Below, piece by piece: positions 1 to 12,200 of a DNA stretch of 64,000 nucleotides. The stretch lies in assembly GCF_042453785.1 (NCBI RefSeq), contig NC_091672.1, positions 6,342,501 through 6,406,500 on the forward strand, written 5' to 3'. How positions within the stretch are numbered: position 1 is the stretch's first letter; each line of letters starts with the position of its first letter. The notes under the pieces are model-generated. The model was not told the DNA's origin, made no database searches, and saw only the letters and a program-made list of their open reading frames with translations. The DNA is from Malus domestica. Lineage: Eukaryota; Streptophyta; Magnoliopsida; Rosales; Rosaceae. The position numbers and the translations under genes are program-made.

Positions 1-3000
1 ATTATGTTAAACTTATAGTTTAAAACTGGCATTTCAGATTCAATAAAAGTGGCATGTAAATTTCCTGTTATAACTTGCTTCTAACTCTGATTCCCTTACT
101 CAGAGAGCATGGATAAAAACTATGGTCATTCTCAAAACATGAGAAATGGCAGAGACATTTGTCTTGCAGACTGCGCAACAACGCATACAATACTTCGAGA
201 TCGAAAGTATTTCTTAAGCTTGATGCTTACAAAAGTAAAGGTAACAACAATATCAGGCCAATCAGATGTGATTGAACGCTCAGGGAAAGCCCAGATTATG
301 TTACCAAATGGAACAATATTGTCCATACAGAATGCGTTGTACGTTACTCGATCTACTCGAAACTTGTTGAGTTTCAAAGACATACATTTCAATGGATACC
401 ACATTGAAACGAAAAGTGCAGAAAATGTGGAGTATCTATGCATTACCTCCAATGATACCCAGAAGCGTATATTGGAGAAGTTGTGTGGTTTGTCGAGTGG
501 ATTGTATTATACATACATAAAGACAGTTGAATCACATACTGTCATGAACTAGAAGTTCATTGATTCAAAAGTTTACATGCTTTGGCATGATCGTCTGGGT
601 CACCCAGGATCTACCATGATGCGTAGGATCATTACCAACTCTAATGGACATCCATTATTGAGCAAACATATTGCTATCTCAAATGATAACCCTTGCAAGG
701 CTTGTTCTCAAGGGAAGTTGGTAATCAGACCATCACAACTAAAGGTTGATGCTGAATCCCCATCATTTTTGCAAAGAATTCAAGGGGATATTTGTGTACC
801 TATTCAACCATCATGTGGACCATTTCGATATTTTATGGTTTTGGTTGATGCATCTACCCAATGGTCACATGTTTGTCTCTTGTCTACTCGGAATGTAGCT
901 TTTGCGAGACTTCTTGCTCAGATAACTAAGTTACGAGCACAGTTCCCAGATTATCCCATTAAGTCAATCCGACTTGATAACGCTAGTGAATTTACGTCAT
1001 AAACCTTTGATGATTACTACATGACATTGGGCATCGATGTTGAACACCCTGTTCCTCATGTCCATACTCAAAATGGTCCAGCATAAGCATTGATCAAGCG
1101 ACTTCAATTAATAGCTCGCACTCTGCTTATGAAAACAAAATTGCCAGTTTCTGCATGGGGACATGCCATCTTACATGCTGCATCATTGGTTCGATTGAGA
1201 CCTATAGCCAACCACCAATACTCCTCAGTACAACTCGTGTTTGGGCATCAGCCAAACATTTCACATTTACGAGTTTTTAGTTGTGCTGTTTATGTGTCTA
1301 TTGCACCCTCGCAACGCACTAAAATGGGACATCAGCGTAGACTGGGAATTTATATGGGTTTTGATTCACCATCTATCATTAGATATTTGGAACCCTTAAC
1401 TGGTGATATATTTATAGCTCGTTTTGCTGATTGTCACTTTGATGAAACAGGACTTTGGTACAACAGAAAGTGTCAAGTTTGTGACCTTCGCTAGATTGCT
1501 CCGGTCACTAGTGTGGATAAGTATGTAAATCGATAGAGACAGGGAAGCAAACACAAGATGTATGTGGTTCACCCAGATTAGCCACGTCCACGGAGTAGAG
1601 GAGTTCTCATTAATTGTGAAGGGCTTACACAAATACATAGGTTCAAGCTCTCCTTTAGTGAGTACTAGTGAATGATTTAGTACAAATGACATTAGGAAAT
1701 ATTGTGGGAGAATGATCTCCTTTTATAGAAGAGAGTTTCTAGCTTTGTTCTGACATTGACACGTGTCGTGTTGTGATTGGCTTCTAATGTTGACACGCGT
1801 CGCGTTATGATTGGCTTCTGATGTCGACACATGTCGTGCTGTGATTGGCCTCCTGATTGGAGGGAAACTCTTCTGGGTCCTTCATTAGGGGAAGAAAAGA
1901 CTGTTCCAGAAGAACGGAAAGAGCTGACATGGGTTGTTCCCCCATTGTCTCATTTTGATCCACGTAGCACTTAATGTGAAAATGAAGTGAAAAGAATCAT
2001 TCATCTTCAAAGCATTGCCAATCAAATGCCAAATGCATTTAATGATGCTATAAAAGTGACAAAATCACATATACCAGCTGCAAATGCACCTGCAATAATT
2101 GATGACCCTATTGGACAAAATAAAGTGGCAGCGAATGATTCATCTCGTGCACGCCTGAAGCGTGGTAGACACCTATGTTCAAAAGATTCAGCCCCTCGAA
2201 AGAGAAAGACAAGGGCACAGCTGACTCCAAATGAAATCATTCAAGAAGAGAGAATGAATGACAAATCTACAATTCATGATTCTGGACTTCCAGAATAAGA
2301 AAATGTCTTTGATGAGACACATGTCCCTGAAGAGACAGCAGTACATAAGAGCAGAGAAATCTCCATAAATTATGCATGTACTAATGAATTGTGGGATCGG
2401 AATGAAATAATCATTGACAATATGTTTGCATTCGCAGTAGCCACTGAAATCATATTAAGTGATGATATTGAGCCCCGCTCTATTGATGAATGTAAACAGA
2501 GACAAGATTGGCCTAAGTGGAAAGATGCAATCCAGGCAGAATTAAATTCCTTGGAAAGGCGAAATGTTTTTGGACTAGTAGTCCAAACCTCGCCTGGTGT
2601 AAACCTCGTGGGTTACAAATGGGTATTTACAAGGAAACGCAATGAGAAAAATAAGATTGCAAGATATAAAGCACGACTCGTTGCACAAGGTTTTTCACAA
2701 AGACATGGAATTGATTATGAGGAGACATACTCTCTTGTAATGGACACAATTACGTTCCGTAACTTAATAAGTTTAGTGGTTTCAGAAAAGCTTGACATTC
2801 GACTTATGGATGTCATCACTGCGTATCTATATAGAGAATTAGATACTAACATATATATGAAAGTCCCAGAAGGACTTCATTCTCTGGACATTAAGAAAGA
2901 TCCATTCTGTCCAAAAGAAGATGAAATGGTCCTAGGTCCAAAAGTACCATATCTGAGTGCAATAGGTGCTTTGTTGTATTTAGCACAACGTACTAGACCA

Positions 3001-3344
3001 GATATAGCCTTTTCATTCAACTTGTTAGCAAGGTATAGCTCTGCTCCAACAATTCGTCATTGGAAGGGTGTTAAAGATGTATTGCGATACCTTCGTGGGA
3101 CAACAAACATGGGTCTCTTCAACTTAAAGAACTCCACAAATTACCAGGTCCTTGTTGGATCATGGGGAAATATTTTCATGCTTCATGGTCTATTCAAATA
3201 TCTTACTTTATTTTAAGCGTACCTGATTCGCAGAAAACAATAAAAGCCTTTGAATTTGTAGAAGATCCTTCGCAGAAGGCCGGAATTGCATCTCCAATGC
3301 GTTGTATCACGTTCAACAAAGAAAAATTAAAATTGAATCAATAG
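1..3344 (+). mobile_element. Degenerate Ty1/copia pol remnant
   Basis: Fragments in several frames follow copia gag-pol order. Positions 109-552 hold the protease/pre-integrase part (DCATTHTIL as a protease-like D-x-x-T-T-H). Positions 577-1002 hold the zinc-finger region (LWHDRLGHPG, CKAC) and the integrase core with two acidic residues (QGDIC, RLDNASEF). Positions 1090-1449 continue the integrase (KTKLPVSAWGHAILHAA). Positions 1885-2298 hold the linker and 2389-3216 the reverse transcriptase (KWVFTRKRN, RYKARLVAQGFSQ). It is dead: there are several stops, the third integrase acid (expected E in NG-x-A-E-x-x-I-K-R) is a TAA near 1084, an LTR interrupts it at about 1450-1885, and the stretch that should carry the YVDD box is deleted between VPEGLHS and DPFCPKED near 2885. 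Both LTRs of this copy are missing. Copia assignment is firm; the exact lineage was not determined. Confidence 0.9.
1450..1885 (-). mobile_element. LTR inserted in the copia integrase region (probable solo LTR)
   Basis: The copia reading is broken after DCHFDET and resumes at the equivalent of LGGEKK near 1885. The intervening 0.43 kb matches the LTR at 6830-7300 and the LTR pieces in the three composites. Read on the minus strand it has a TATA box (TATAAAAG near 1717) and then the leader containing CCGTGGACGTAGCC. Three imperfect copies of a motif resembling TTGACACGTGTCG (1750-1850) sit upstream of the TATA and look like U3 enhancer repeats. No internal region is attached. Boundaries are good to about 15 bp and no target-site duplication could be fixed. 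Confidence 0.75.
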
Positions 3345-3481
3345 CATGTAGATCAATTCAATAAAATAATAAATTAATCATAAAAAGAATGATTAAAACG
3401 TAATACTCCCCTGATTGAAGAATAAACTCTCTTTAGCGTAGCGTTCTTTAGTGTAGCTTTAAGAGCGTGCTGATACCGTGT

Positions 3482-3736
3482 TGTAGGCATAATTTATTCA
3501 ACAATTATGGAAACCATAGAGGGAGGGAAGGTGCGGCAATAGTAGAGAGAAAGAGAGATGTGTAATTGTAGGTGTGTTCTATTCTACCCCATTGTGCCTT
3601 TATTTATAGTAGTAGGGAAGGTTAATTCCTTACCCTTTAGGATTACAACATTTAATAGGTAATCTATTCCTAATAGGAATATAAGAGATATTCCAAGATA
3701 TAATAGGATTTACACAATCACATTCCTAAGCTAACA
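3482..3736 (-). mobile_element. LTR of a second copia element with primer-binding site
   Basis: On the minus strand the segment starts TGTTAGCTTAGG, has a TATA motif (CTATAAATAAAGG near 3602), and ends GCCTACA. It is followed at once by ACACGGTATCAGCACGC (3466-3481), which resembles the methionine-tRNA primer site TGGTATCAGAGC of plant copia elements. It is therefore a 5' LTR plus primer site in antisense orientation. Its internal region would run left, but the sequence is soon lost against the sense copia remnant. Confidence 0.75.
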
Positions 3737-3782
3737 GAACTGCAACAATTTCAGATTTTTTTTTTGTGGCCCTTTTTTTTTT

Positions 3783-3929
3783 GGGGTGTGCTATCTACAC
3801 ACCCCTTTTTACTTCTCACACACCCTTTTTAATTTATGTCCATTGATCTTCTTCACTTCATTCGATCAAACGGCCGAAAAATAAAAGAGTGTGTGAGAAG
3901 TAAAAATGGGTGTGTGGATATCACACCCC
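3783..3929. mobile_element. 147-bp MITE with about 45-bp terminal inverted repeats
   Basis: The left end GGGGTGTGCTATCTACACAC is mirrored by GTGTGTGGATATCACACCCC at the right end. The inverted repeat continues through the CTTCTCACACACCC / GAGTGTGTGAGAAG arms. Poly-T flanks both ends, so the target duplication cannot be read. It is non-coding and the superfamily was not assigned. Confidence 0.8.
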
Positions 3930-3959
3930 TTTTTTTTTTTTTGCCTCTTTTCTTTTTTG

Positions 3960-6900
3960 AACTAGGGACAAGAAAATGTGGGAGAGACCACATATATAGG
4001 TTTTGCTTCCACACTCTTAAGCAAGAGAGTATGAGGCAAACCATATATTGTAGTAGTTGAAGGTTCGGAGAAACAATATAAATTGATTTTGCTTCGCACA
4101 GTCTTGATCAAGAGTGTGTGAAGTTTTTTACGAGTTGTAGTGTTTGCCTTGTTACAACTTATAGAGGGGAAATGTCTGAAACAGATGCAAAAGGGCTGAA
4201 GAGCTTGGTTTTTGTATACCATGCACTGAAGCCTTTGTTGGCTTGTAATAAGACTTTGTTGGTGACTATAACCCTTGTTGGGCATAAGTGCTCCCCCAAT
4301 TGAGTTCAGTTAAGCTTGCTTATCCCCCTTTTTGAGTTCTAAGGCTTGAGAGATATTGATTATTTGTGAATGTTAAGAGTTTGCATGTTTAAGTTGTACC
4401 GCTCCTCACTTAGTTGGTGGGAAGAATGGTGAGTTGCCGAGGCAAAAATGTTTATTTACTGTACTAGTTGTACCTTTCATCGCCTGGTTGGTGATACGAA
4501 GGTGAGTTTCTTCATCACCTAGTTGGTGGCAAGAGTGGCAGGTTGCCGAATGATAAAATTGTATATTAGAGTACGAGTTGTACCCTTCATCACTTGGTTA
4601 GTGATACGAAGGTGAGAATAATAGCAAGTTGCCAAGGCACATTGTAGCAAGTGTTGAAGGGGAAAATGTATGTTGACACCCCTTCGAAACTCATTTGGCT
4701 TATGTATGAATGTGTTGATAGGTATGATGTTTATGTTAATTGACATGAGTGATGCTTATGAATGTTTTGCAATGGATGAAAGAATCCATTGTTTGGATAT
4801 GTGAACCATGTTGGTTGTAACACTTAGTTTCACTTACTTTGTGTCAAAGTATGCATGTTGAAGCTCTGAGTTAAAGTATAGAGGTAGGTCAATGTAGACC
4901 AAGTGTTCCAATGCTAGGAATGTAAAAGACTTAGAAGAAGTTGTTTGAATTCCCTCTTCATTAAATATAATCGAATCACTTGTATTATAAAGGATCTCAA
5001 ACGGTTGAAGGTCAAAACATTTGTATTGTGTATGCCTTCTTATAATAGCATTTCCTTCAGCACCTAGTCCTCTTACTTTGAAAGAGTGAGGCTTAACCCC
5101 CTGGTCATAATAGTTGAAGGTACGTTCACCCCTGGTTGTCTTGATACGAACATTTATCCTTCTTGTTGTAATGAGCTTGCTGAAAGTAAAAATCCTTCTT
5201 ATTGCCAAGAGACGAATATGTTTGGTGACTTAACGGGTAGCTAAGTAAGGCAGAAGAGGATGCAATAGGTGTCTAAATGGTCAAAACCTCCTCACTTGGT
5301 AGAACTTGATTTCCAATCCCCACTTGTTGATGGGGTTAACCATATGAGGGTTCCCTTGGCATGTCCTTGCCTCGGTAAAGGCATGATTATAAGCTTCAAT
5401 CATCACCTCAGAGTAAGTCTTTCAAGTGTTAACATTGATCATGTATTAGAAGCATTCACGCATGCATACCGTGAAGACCATGAGTGTTGTTTTATCATCT
5501 GCAACAGCGCAACGAAAGTACTCGTGGCTGAAGCAATCAACATATTCACGCAATGACTTGTCCGATTTCTAACGAATGGTGCATAACTTATCAGCAGAGT
5601 GTAAGCGATCGACTTGGAAGATATGTTGAGCCACAAAGAGTCTTCTTAGCTAAATGAATGAATCCACAGTATAAGGTTGAAGATGACAATACTAATTGAG
5701 AGCTCCACCAGAGAGAGTTGAGGGGGAAATGAGACATCGTTCCTCATCATTATGTCTTTGATATGCCATAATGGATTCAATGACGTGGATATGCTCAACT
5801 AGATCTTCATTCCCAGTATACGATTGTAAGCTTTTCTATTTTGTTTTTCCTTATAGAGGGGTGAAAAGGATTCTCCTTTTTAGAGGGTCTGGCCTTGGCT
5901 GATTCCAGTCAGGTATATTGGCTTGACGCTCGGCCTTCAGCATGTTCACTTCCTCTAGGAGTTGCAGGATAAGGGGTCCTGAGTATGCACCATTGGAACC
6001 CTCTTTCATAAGTTTTCATTATTTCTTGAAAGTAAGGAAGCTTGGTCAAAGGCATGTTGCCTTTCCTTAGATTAGCGTACTGCCTGTTAGGATGTGACTA
6101 TTGAAAGTCCCTCGAGTCTCTTATGCCCTATTGTTTCCTCAAGGCTTGTCATTCTTCCTGAATTTGGGGCTAGCATGGGTTTTGGTAAGGGACCAAGTCC
6201 TTCGATGATCCTTGGGTTGTTGATCCTTAAGCCTATGTGGATAGGTTTTTCTCGACACTGCCTCAAGAAGTCTTGACAATTGCGAGAAACAGCTTTTGGT
6301 CCTTCCATTCCTTCTGCGAATAGATATCTACTTCCACATTTCATGTTTCAATTTGAAGCAGCTGAGTTAAGATAAGTCTTATGTTGATCAATATCTGGGT
6401 GAGAATGTCACTCCTCATTAAGAACGCCCATGCTGGAGACATGTAAACCTTCACGCTAGTGGGTACCCATGGAGTGATCAACATTCACGAAAGCGATGGG
6501 CTCATGAAACTGGGCACATGAAACTGAGTTTGTCTAGCCTCGTGGAGCATCTTAAAGAGCTTCTTGTATTGTTCTTCGAAGATTTCCCGCCTGATTGCTA
6601 TTTTGTTGTTTTGAGCTACCAGCTCTTCGATTTTAGCTTAAAGAGAAACCTTCTTACTTTCCCTCATTCGTTGCCTCACACCAGGCATATGGGGGTTTCA
6701 TTTTTCGTGTTGTGACTTCCTTCGCTTCCCATGTTGGAGAGGGATGCCTAATCAAGGGAGAATGTACGAACGATGGAAACCAACTTGGAGAGATTAGGAA
6801 TAAGTGTCGTTCCTATAGAGGGCGCCAAATGATGCATAAAATCGGTGAGACATTGGAACAACGTAAAGTGTCGAGTTTGTAACCTTCACACGGTTGTTCC

Positions 6901-7300
6901 AGTCACCTAGTGATGATAATATGTAAAGAGATAGAGATAAGGAAGCAAGCACAAGATGTATGTGGTTCACCCTAAAATTGGCTACGTCCACGGAGTAGAG
7001 GAGTTCTCATTAATATTGAAGGGTTTACACAAATACATAAGTTCAAGCATAATCATCATTAGTGGGTTCTAATGATGAGTTTAAGTACAATAATGATATT
7101 ATTTCTTAATTGTAAGAGAATGGTCTTCTTTTATAGTTGAGGAGAGTCACCAGCTTTCGTCCATAGTCGATGTGGGATTCTAGGAGCTTTATTCTAACAT
7201 TAACACATGTCGTGTTGTGATTGGCCTTCTGGGTGGAGAGAAACTATTGTACTTCGGCAGGAGTGCCTCAGCATGAACCCCTCAGTGGGTCTTTGAAGGT
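3960..7300 (-). mobile_element. Degenerate Ty3/gypsy-type element, antisense (LTR, PBS, gag remnant)
   Basis: Read on the minus strand from the right: an LTR (about 7300-6830, ending CA), then a primer site TTTGGCGCCCTCTATAGGAA (6812-6831), then a gag region. Near 5570-5270 it reads SDKSLREYVDCFSHEYFRC, then DDKTTLMVFT, YMINVNT and KTYSEVMIEAYNHA with scattered stops, which is the retrotrans_gag pattern of plant gypsy elements. More gag-like frame lies at 6344-6087. Positions 4380-4660 hold loose direct repeats of GTTGTACCnnTCATCnC-TTGGTnnGTGATACGAAGG. No protease, RT or integrase was recognised, so this is a deletion derivative or a LARD-like element. Confidence 0.7.
6830..7300 (-). repeat. 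5' LTR of the gypsy-type remnant
   Basis: It shares the LTR leader (GGTTCACCC, GGCTACGTCCACGGAGTAGA on the plus strand near 6963-7005) with 1450-1885 and with the fragments at 20889-21124, 52979-53214 and 61698-61933. It is the only copy directly followed by a primer-binding site, which identifies the repeat as an LTR. The outer (U3) end is approximate. Confidence 0.7.
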
Positions 7301-7783
7301 ATAAAGTTGACTGGTGCTTGGTAATTTCGGATTAGTCAAATATGGCACAAACAAATTACAAAAATTTTGTGACGTTAGTCACTGAACAAGTAGAATATGA
7401 CCATTGCATTTCACCATCACTTGCCCTATCTGATTCGATGGCTTTACAACCTTAACTTTTAATATACCAATCACCTAATATGTTATTTGTGCTAAACTTG
7501 GTCACTGCCAAGCCGAACAAAAGATTAAAATCAAGATCACTGCCCCCAAACTAGAAAATTCAATCTCAAGTCCAATCCCCTCTCCTTCATCCACACCGTC
7601 AGGTTTTCCTTTTGAAGAAGCAATGTTGCCAAGCTCAACTAAAATGACGGCTCTTAGAGCATCTCCAATGAAAGTCCCTATTTAGGAACTTCCACCACCA
7701 TTTTTGAGTACTCATTTAAGGACCTTATAGTAGAACCCCTAAATTTGAAATTTTTATGATTTTATGTGATAATTTGATTAGGT

Positions 7784-7950
7784 GCACATTTTTTGTTTAT
7801 GTTAACCTTTTTTAATTAATTAAAAGCACTAAAATTAAAATCACTAAAAGCATTAAAATCTTAAATCAAGAGTGTGCCCCATTTTTCACTCAAGATGCAC
7901 ATTTTTTATTTATGTTAACCTTTTTTAATTAATTAAAAGCATTCAAAGTT
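7784..7950 (+). repeat. Two-copy direct repeat inside the outer MITE
   Basis: A segment of about 45 bp, TGCACATTTTTTGTTTATGT followed by TAACCTTTTTTAATTAATTA, occurs near 7783 and again near 7900 with one or two differences. This is a local duplication about 120 bp apart. Confidence 0.8.
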
Positions 7951-8043
7951 TCCATCAAGATTGTGAGCTCCGTTGTACACACAAAATTGTCCCTATACAA
8001 TCTCTATATATGATAACATACACTATATATCCGGTGAATTTAA

Positions 8044-8911
8044 GGGTGCGTTTGTTGCACCGGACTATCTTGGACTGGACTAAGCTAGACTGTCTTGGCT
8101 TTGACTAATATGGATAAGAGTAGTGAAGTATTTTGTGTACTACCAGACTAAATCACGGACTAAAATATTTTTAGAGTTCAAATACTTTTTTTGTCATTCT
8201 TTAATTCATTTTACTATTATTAATACACCTTTTTTATCTTTAAAAAAAACAAAATACAACTATTTTTATTTGACTCTCTCTCCCCTATCTCTCTATTTTC
8301 TCCGTTCATTTGCTTTGGTACTTCACGCCCAGATTTACTCGCAGTAAAACTCAAACCAAAAAAAATAAAACTCATATTTTCTCTTCTTTTCATTTGCTTT
8401 CTCTTGAATTCAAACCCATATTTATCTTCTTTTAATTTACTTTTCTCTTCAAATCAAACCTAGAAAAATCCCCATTTTTTTTTCAATTTGTAGAAGCTTC
8501 GTCGAATCATCGAATCTGCAAATTCATTTCAATCAACCTCTACAAATCGACATCAATCAATCTTGCAGAAGAAAGAGACAAACTTGCAGGCACATTTCCT
8601 GGCAGAGCCCTTGGCGGCCTCGAGTAGTACGCGACTATTGGTGCGGGATTTGGAAGAAGAAGCAAGCTGATGAAGACAAAGACAAAGTGAGCTAAGGAAG
8701 ACGAAGACCAAGCAGACAAAGCAAAGCGATGGTCTTAGTAATCCCATCCTTTTTGGGCGGTGTCGCTAAGACCAATTAGTGAAGAGTTTAGTCGGCACGA
8801 GTCTAACGCAGTCCCATTAAACACAATCCTGGCTCGCACCTAACATGGGATTCATAATTTTAGTAAGCCAGTCCAGTCCATTGAGACTTAGTGAGTGCAA
8901 ACAAACACGCC
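8044..8911. mobile_element. 868-bp non-autonomous DNA transposon nested in the outer MITE
   Basis: The ends GGGTGCGTTTGTTGCAC and, reverse-complemented, GGCGTGTTTGTTTGCAC are imperfect inverted repeats. They are flanked by TTAA on both sides (8040-8043 and 8912-8915), so the duplication is TTA/TAA or TTAA. The sub-ends carry short repeats of GGACTGGACTAAG and CCAGTCCAGTCC. No transposase was seen; the open frames inside are AT-rich noise. Confidence 0.75.
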
Positions 8912-9016
8912 TTAAGAACTCACTTTCCTATCTATTAGAGATTTATTTGATCCCTATATTTGTTTTATACTCATTTTATACGATGGTTATCCCTATTTAA
9001 AGTGGAGATGCTCTTA

Positions 9017-9282
9017 ATCTTTTCATAATTGGGTCGGCTGTTACCGTTTAGTGTTTGTGGTTTCATATTTTATTCACCGTCGTTTAACCGAAAAAATTAA
9101 AAATTAAAAAATTAAGTTCGTTTAAAACACAAATGTATAATTATATTAGACATTTTATTTTCACCCACTGGTAACACCACGGCTTCAAATGAAAAAAGTT
9201 GGTACAAATCCAAATCTTAGACTCGGATCCAATACTATCATTCACCAACTACCAAACAATGCAGAAACCCGAACAAAAATTC
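9017..9282. other. 3' flank of the MTP gene
   Basis: AT-rich sequence between the outer MITE and the MTP stop codon, presumably including the 3' UTR. No other gene or RNA was seen. Confidence 0.5.
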
Positions 9283-12200
9283 TCAGACACTGTCAGCTTG
9301 CACTGTCAAGTCCTGTATTCCCAAATCATGGTACAAACCGTGAACACATCGAAGAATGGGGCGATCATCTATCCCCTTCTTCACCTGTTAGCAACATCGA
9401 CTAACATCAGACCCTCGAAATGTAGAATATCCTTATCGACAATTGACTGCATCAAAATGCACGTAGTCCAGAAGTTGATTTACAATAATTGTTACCTGTA
9501 CTGAGAGCGACCCAACAACGTGACCAGGAACCAATTCCCAAAACCGTGCTTGTGAAACTTCAGAAACATCTTCGCGGGCAGTAACCTATCGAAATATATT
9601 GTCAATCAAACATCAATAACTCCATTACTAACAAAACATTAGTATTGCGCCATACTTCAACAATAAATATATACCACCTGTCGCCAGCATTTGCTCAATG
9701 CTGAAGGTGGAACATTCGGTGGTGCCATTTGGAGTAGAATACCACCACTCGCTCTAAATAGTGGCATTACGAGCATAAAAACTGCAACTGAAACTAATCC
9801 AAAACACAAAACCTCTGCATTCTGAACCCTACATAGTTGAAGACGGATCTCAAAATGGGAAACAAAAAACAAGGCAAACAAAATAGAAGAAAAATAGACA
9901 GAAAATCAAGCATTATTTACGCACCCAATTGACAGAAACCAGGATGCCAATATCAACCCTGCACTGGGAAACAAATTTCCATATACAAGCTTCAGATAGA
10001 AGTTCAAATGATAAATATATATAGTCACATAGGGTCTCGCTCGACTTATGTTGGCAGACCGATTCTGGAACAGAATTTTAATAAGAATAAACTGATTAAC
10101 TGTCTAGATTCAGTGTCTGGCAGTATAATCATCTTATGCTGCCAGACAGACTGGGAAGACAATATTTCTGTTGTTACATGTATTCACAAAAAGAGATAAC
10201 GAGAGGGAGAATATTGTACCTGCGAATTGAATCTGCAAGAACATGGAGGCAAACAGAGTGATTGTTCATATCTTCTGCATTTCTGTAAACTGCATGACAT
10301 ACGTGCACCACATAAAACAGAAGTAAAGGATGGAAACCAAAAGATATCATTCCCAATGCTCATACACAGAAGTAAAGCAAGGGGCATGAGTCATTGATAC
10401 AGTGTGCATACATTAATCATATCCCACACATTTACCAATAGCCTCTATATTTGTTTTGTGATGATCTGAAGTAACTAAATTAGGATGCACAAAGATCATA
10501 AAGGCTAAACGGAACACTGATGGATACACCAATACCAGTGGTCTCCAGAAATACAACAACATATCATGAGGCTAATGTATGTGTAAGGAACGTGACCGCA
10601 CCATTCCGATGTGTCATGGAAAACTTTACTTTCCGATTGTAGGCCAAAATCTTTCTACTAATCGTGTACTACTGTAAATATTTAGGTTAGGGCAAAAACC
10701 AGGATGATTTCTCTGGCCTTTGATGCCAAGTTAACTAAGTTGCACACCAAGTTATATACTAACTCCACTATCCTGAACTTTCAAAAGAATGCAAAAGAGC
10801 AGTGACAAAATTTCTAATTAGACTAACCCTGGGGAATTTTTCGGTAGTTAAAGGGGAAGTCCCAAAAACAAATACCATGGTGAATTTCATAGATGGTCAA
10901 GTCAATCACAAATGGTCTCAATGACAAAACATAAAATACAGCTCAAAACTTACCAAGATTTACACGAGCATAATTTCTGAAGAACCAAACACCAATAAGG
11001 TTCACCAGTAGATTTGTCACAGCCGAAACAATCAAGTAATGCCTAAAACCAGATAATTGGCAGACAACAAAATCCATCAGAATAAAAACTACAACAAGAA
11101 AAGCAGTAACCAAAAATTTTCTACCACAGTAGTTTGCCTAATGATGAATAGAACAGTGGAAATCTGGGTCCAATTATTTGAAAAATACATAAGTATCTAC
11201 AATGTACCAAATCATGAGACCACTTTCAAATAAAATCATCTGATACCCTTGCTAACTGCCCATTTTAAGTCAGAGATACTTATTAAACATGTGACCTATA
11301 AAAAATTTGGTAAAGATACAGCAGAGCTTTAAACTACAAAGCTTACTGAAGACAATATTAGAATTATACTTTAATGTTACACCAAAATGAACTTTCTTAG
11401 AATTAGTCTTCAACAGTAATTTCTTAGCAAGTTAATGAACCACACTAGCCTAGGAGATTTCTCACATGCATGATGCCTAGCACATATAATAATAGACCAC
11501 AAAGACAACCATCGTAAGACACAAGAAATAATATAAATATATATAACATGTTTTGGAACAACAATGAAAGAAAGCAAATGAAATAGTGATCCCAGAAGTG
11601 AAAAGTGTATATGGCAAAATACATAATATGATGAAAAGTTAAGTTCAAATGACACAATCATTGGAAAAGGACCCTGAATTGTCAAATGTCAGATCATTGT
11701 AGTTTGCATAACCAACTTACTTGTGTTCAGATTCATCCTGTATGAAAGCATGAAGTGCTTCGACGGCCAAGGAGAATGACATAAACAAAAGAAACAGCTG
11801 TCTACATGTGCAGCAGAATCAAAACAAAGTCCATATATTAGCCAAGCAGAAACATGGAAGGAACTAATTCAATAGTTAGGATCAAATGAAAAGAAAAGGG
11901 ATGGCAATCTCATCCAATGCAACAAGTTGAGCTACATAAAAGATGTAAAAGTGAAACCATATATACATCATCAGAAGGGCAACATCTAAAAGTGTCTATA
12001 ACTGAATAAAACAAAGGCATTTGGATTGCAACCAAGAAAATCTGTACTAAAATTTCACAAAAATTTGAGTTTTTAACAATATGGATTGTTCCCAGTGCCA
12101 AGAATACTGCAAGACACAAGTAATGTTTAACAAGACACAAAAAGTAATAGAATCAAAGTGTTTCAAAATACTAATGCTCTACGCAAACATTGTCGCCTAA

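Larger units (their letters stand above)
7657..9013. mobile_element. PIF/Harbinger-like MITE, split by an inner element
   Basis: The inverted ends are GAGCATCTCCAATG (7657) and, reverse-complemented, GAGCATCTCCAC (9013). Both sides carry the 3-bp duplication TTA (7654-7656 and 9014-9016), the target signature of PIF/Harbinger elements. Without the 868-bp inner insertion the element would be about 0.49 kb. It lies 270 bp beyond the stop codon of the MTP gene. Confidence 0.75.

Noticed and set aside
8123-8347. Open frames inside the nested MITE (8123-8347, 8553-8747)
   Set aside because: AT- and pyrimidine-rich, no transposase motif, and bounded by MITE ends.
11410-11685. Hydrophobic minus-strand frame (91 codons)
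   Set aside because: It lies wholly within MTP intron 4, whose flanking exons splice in phase without it.
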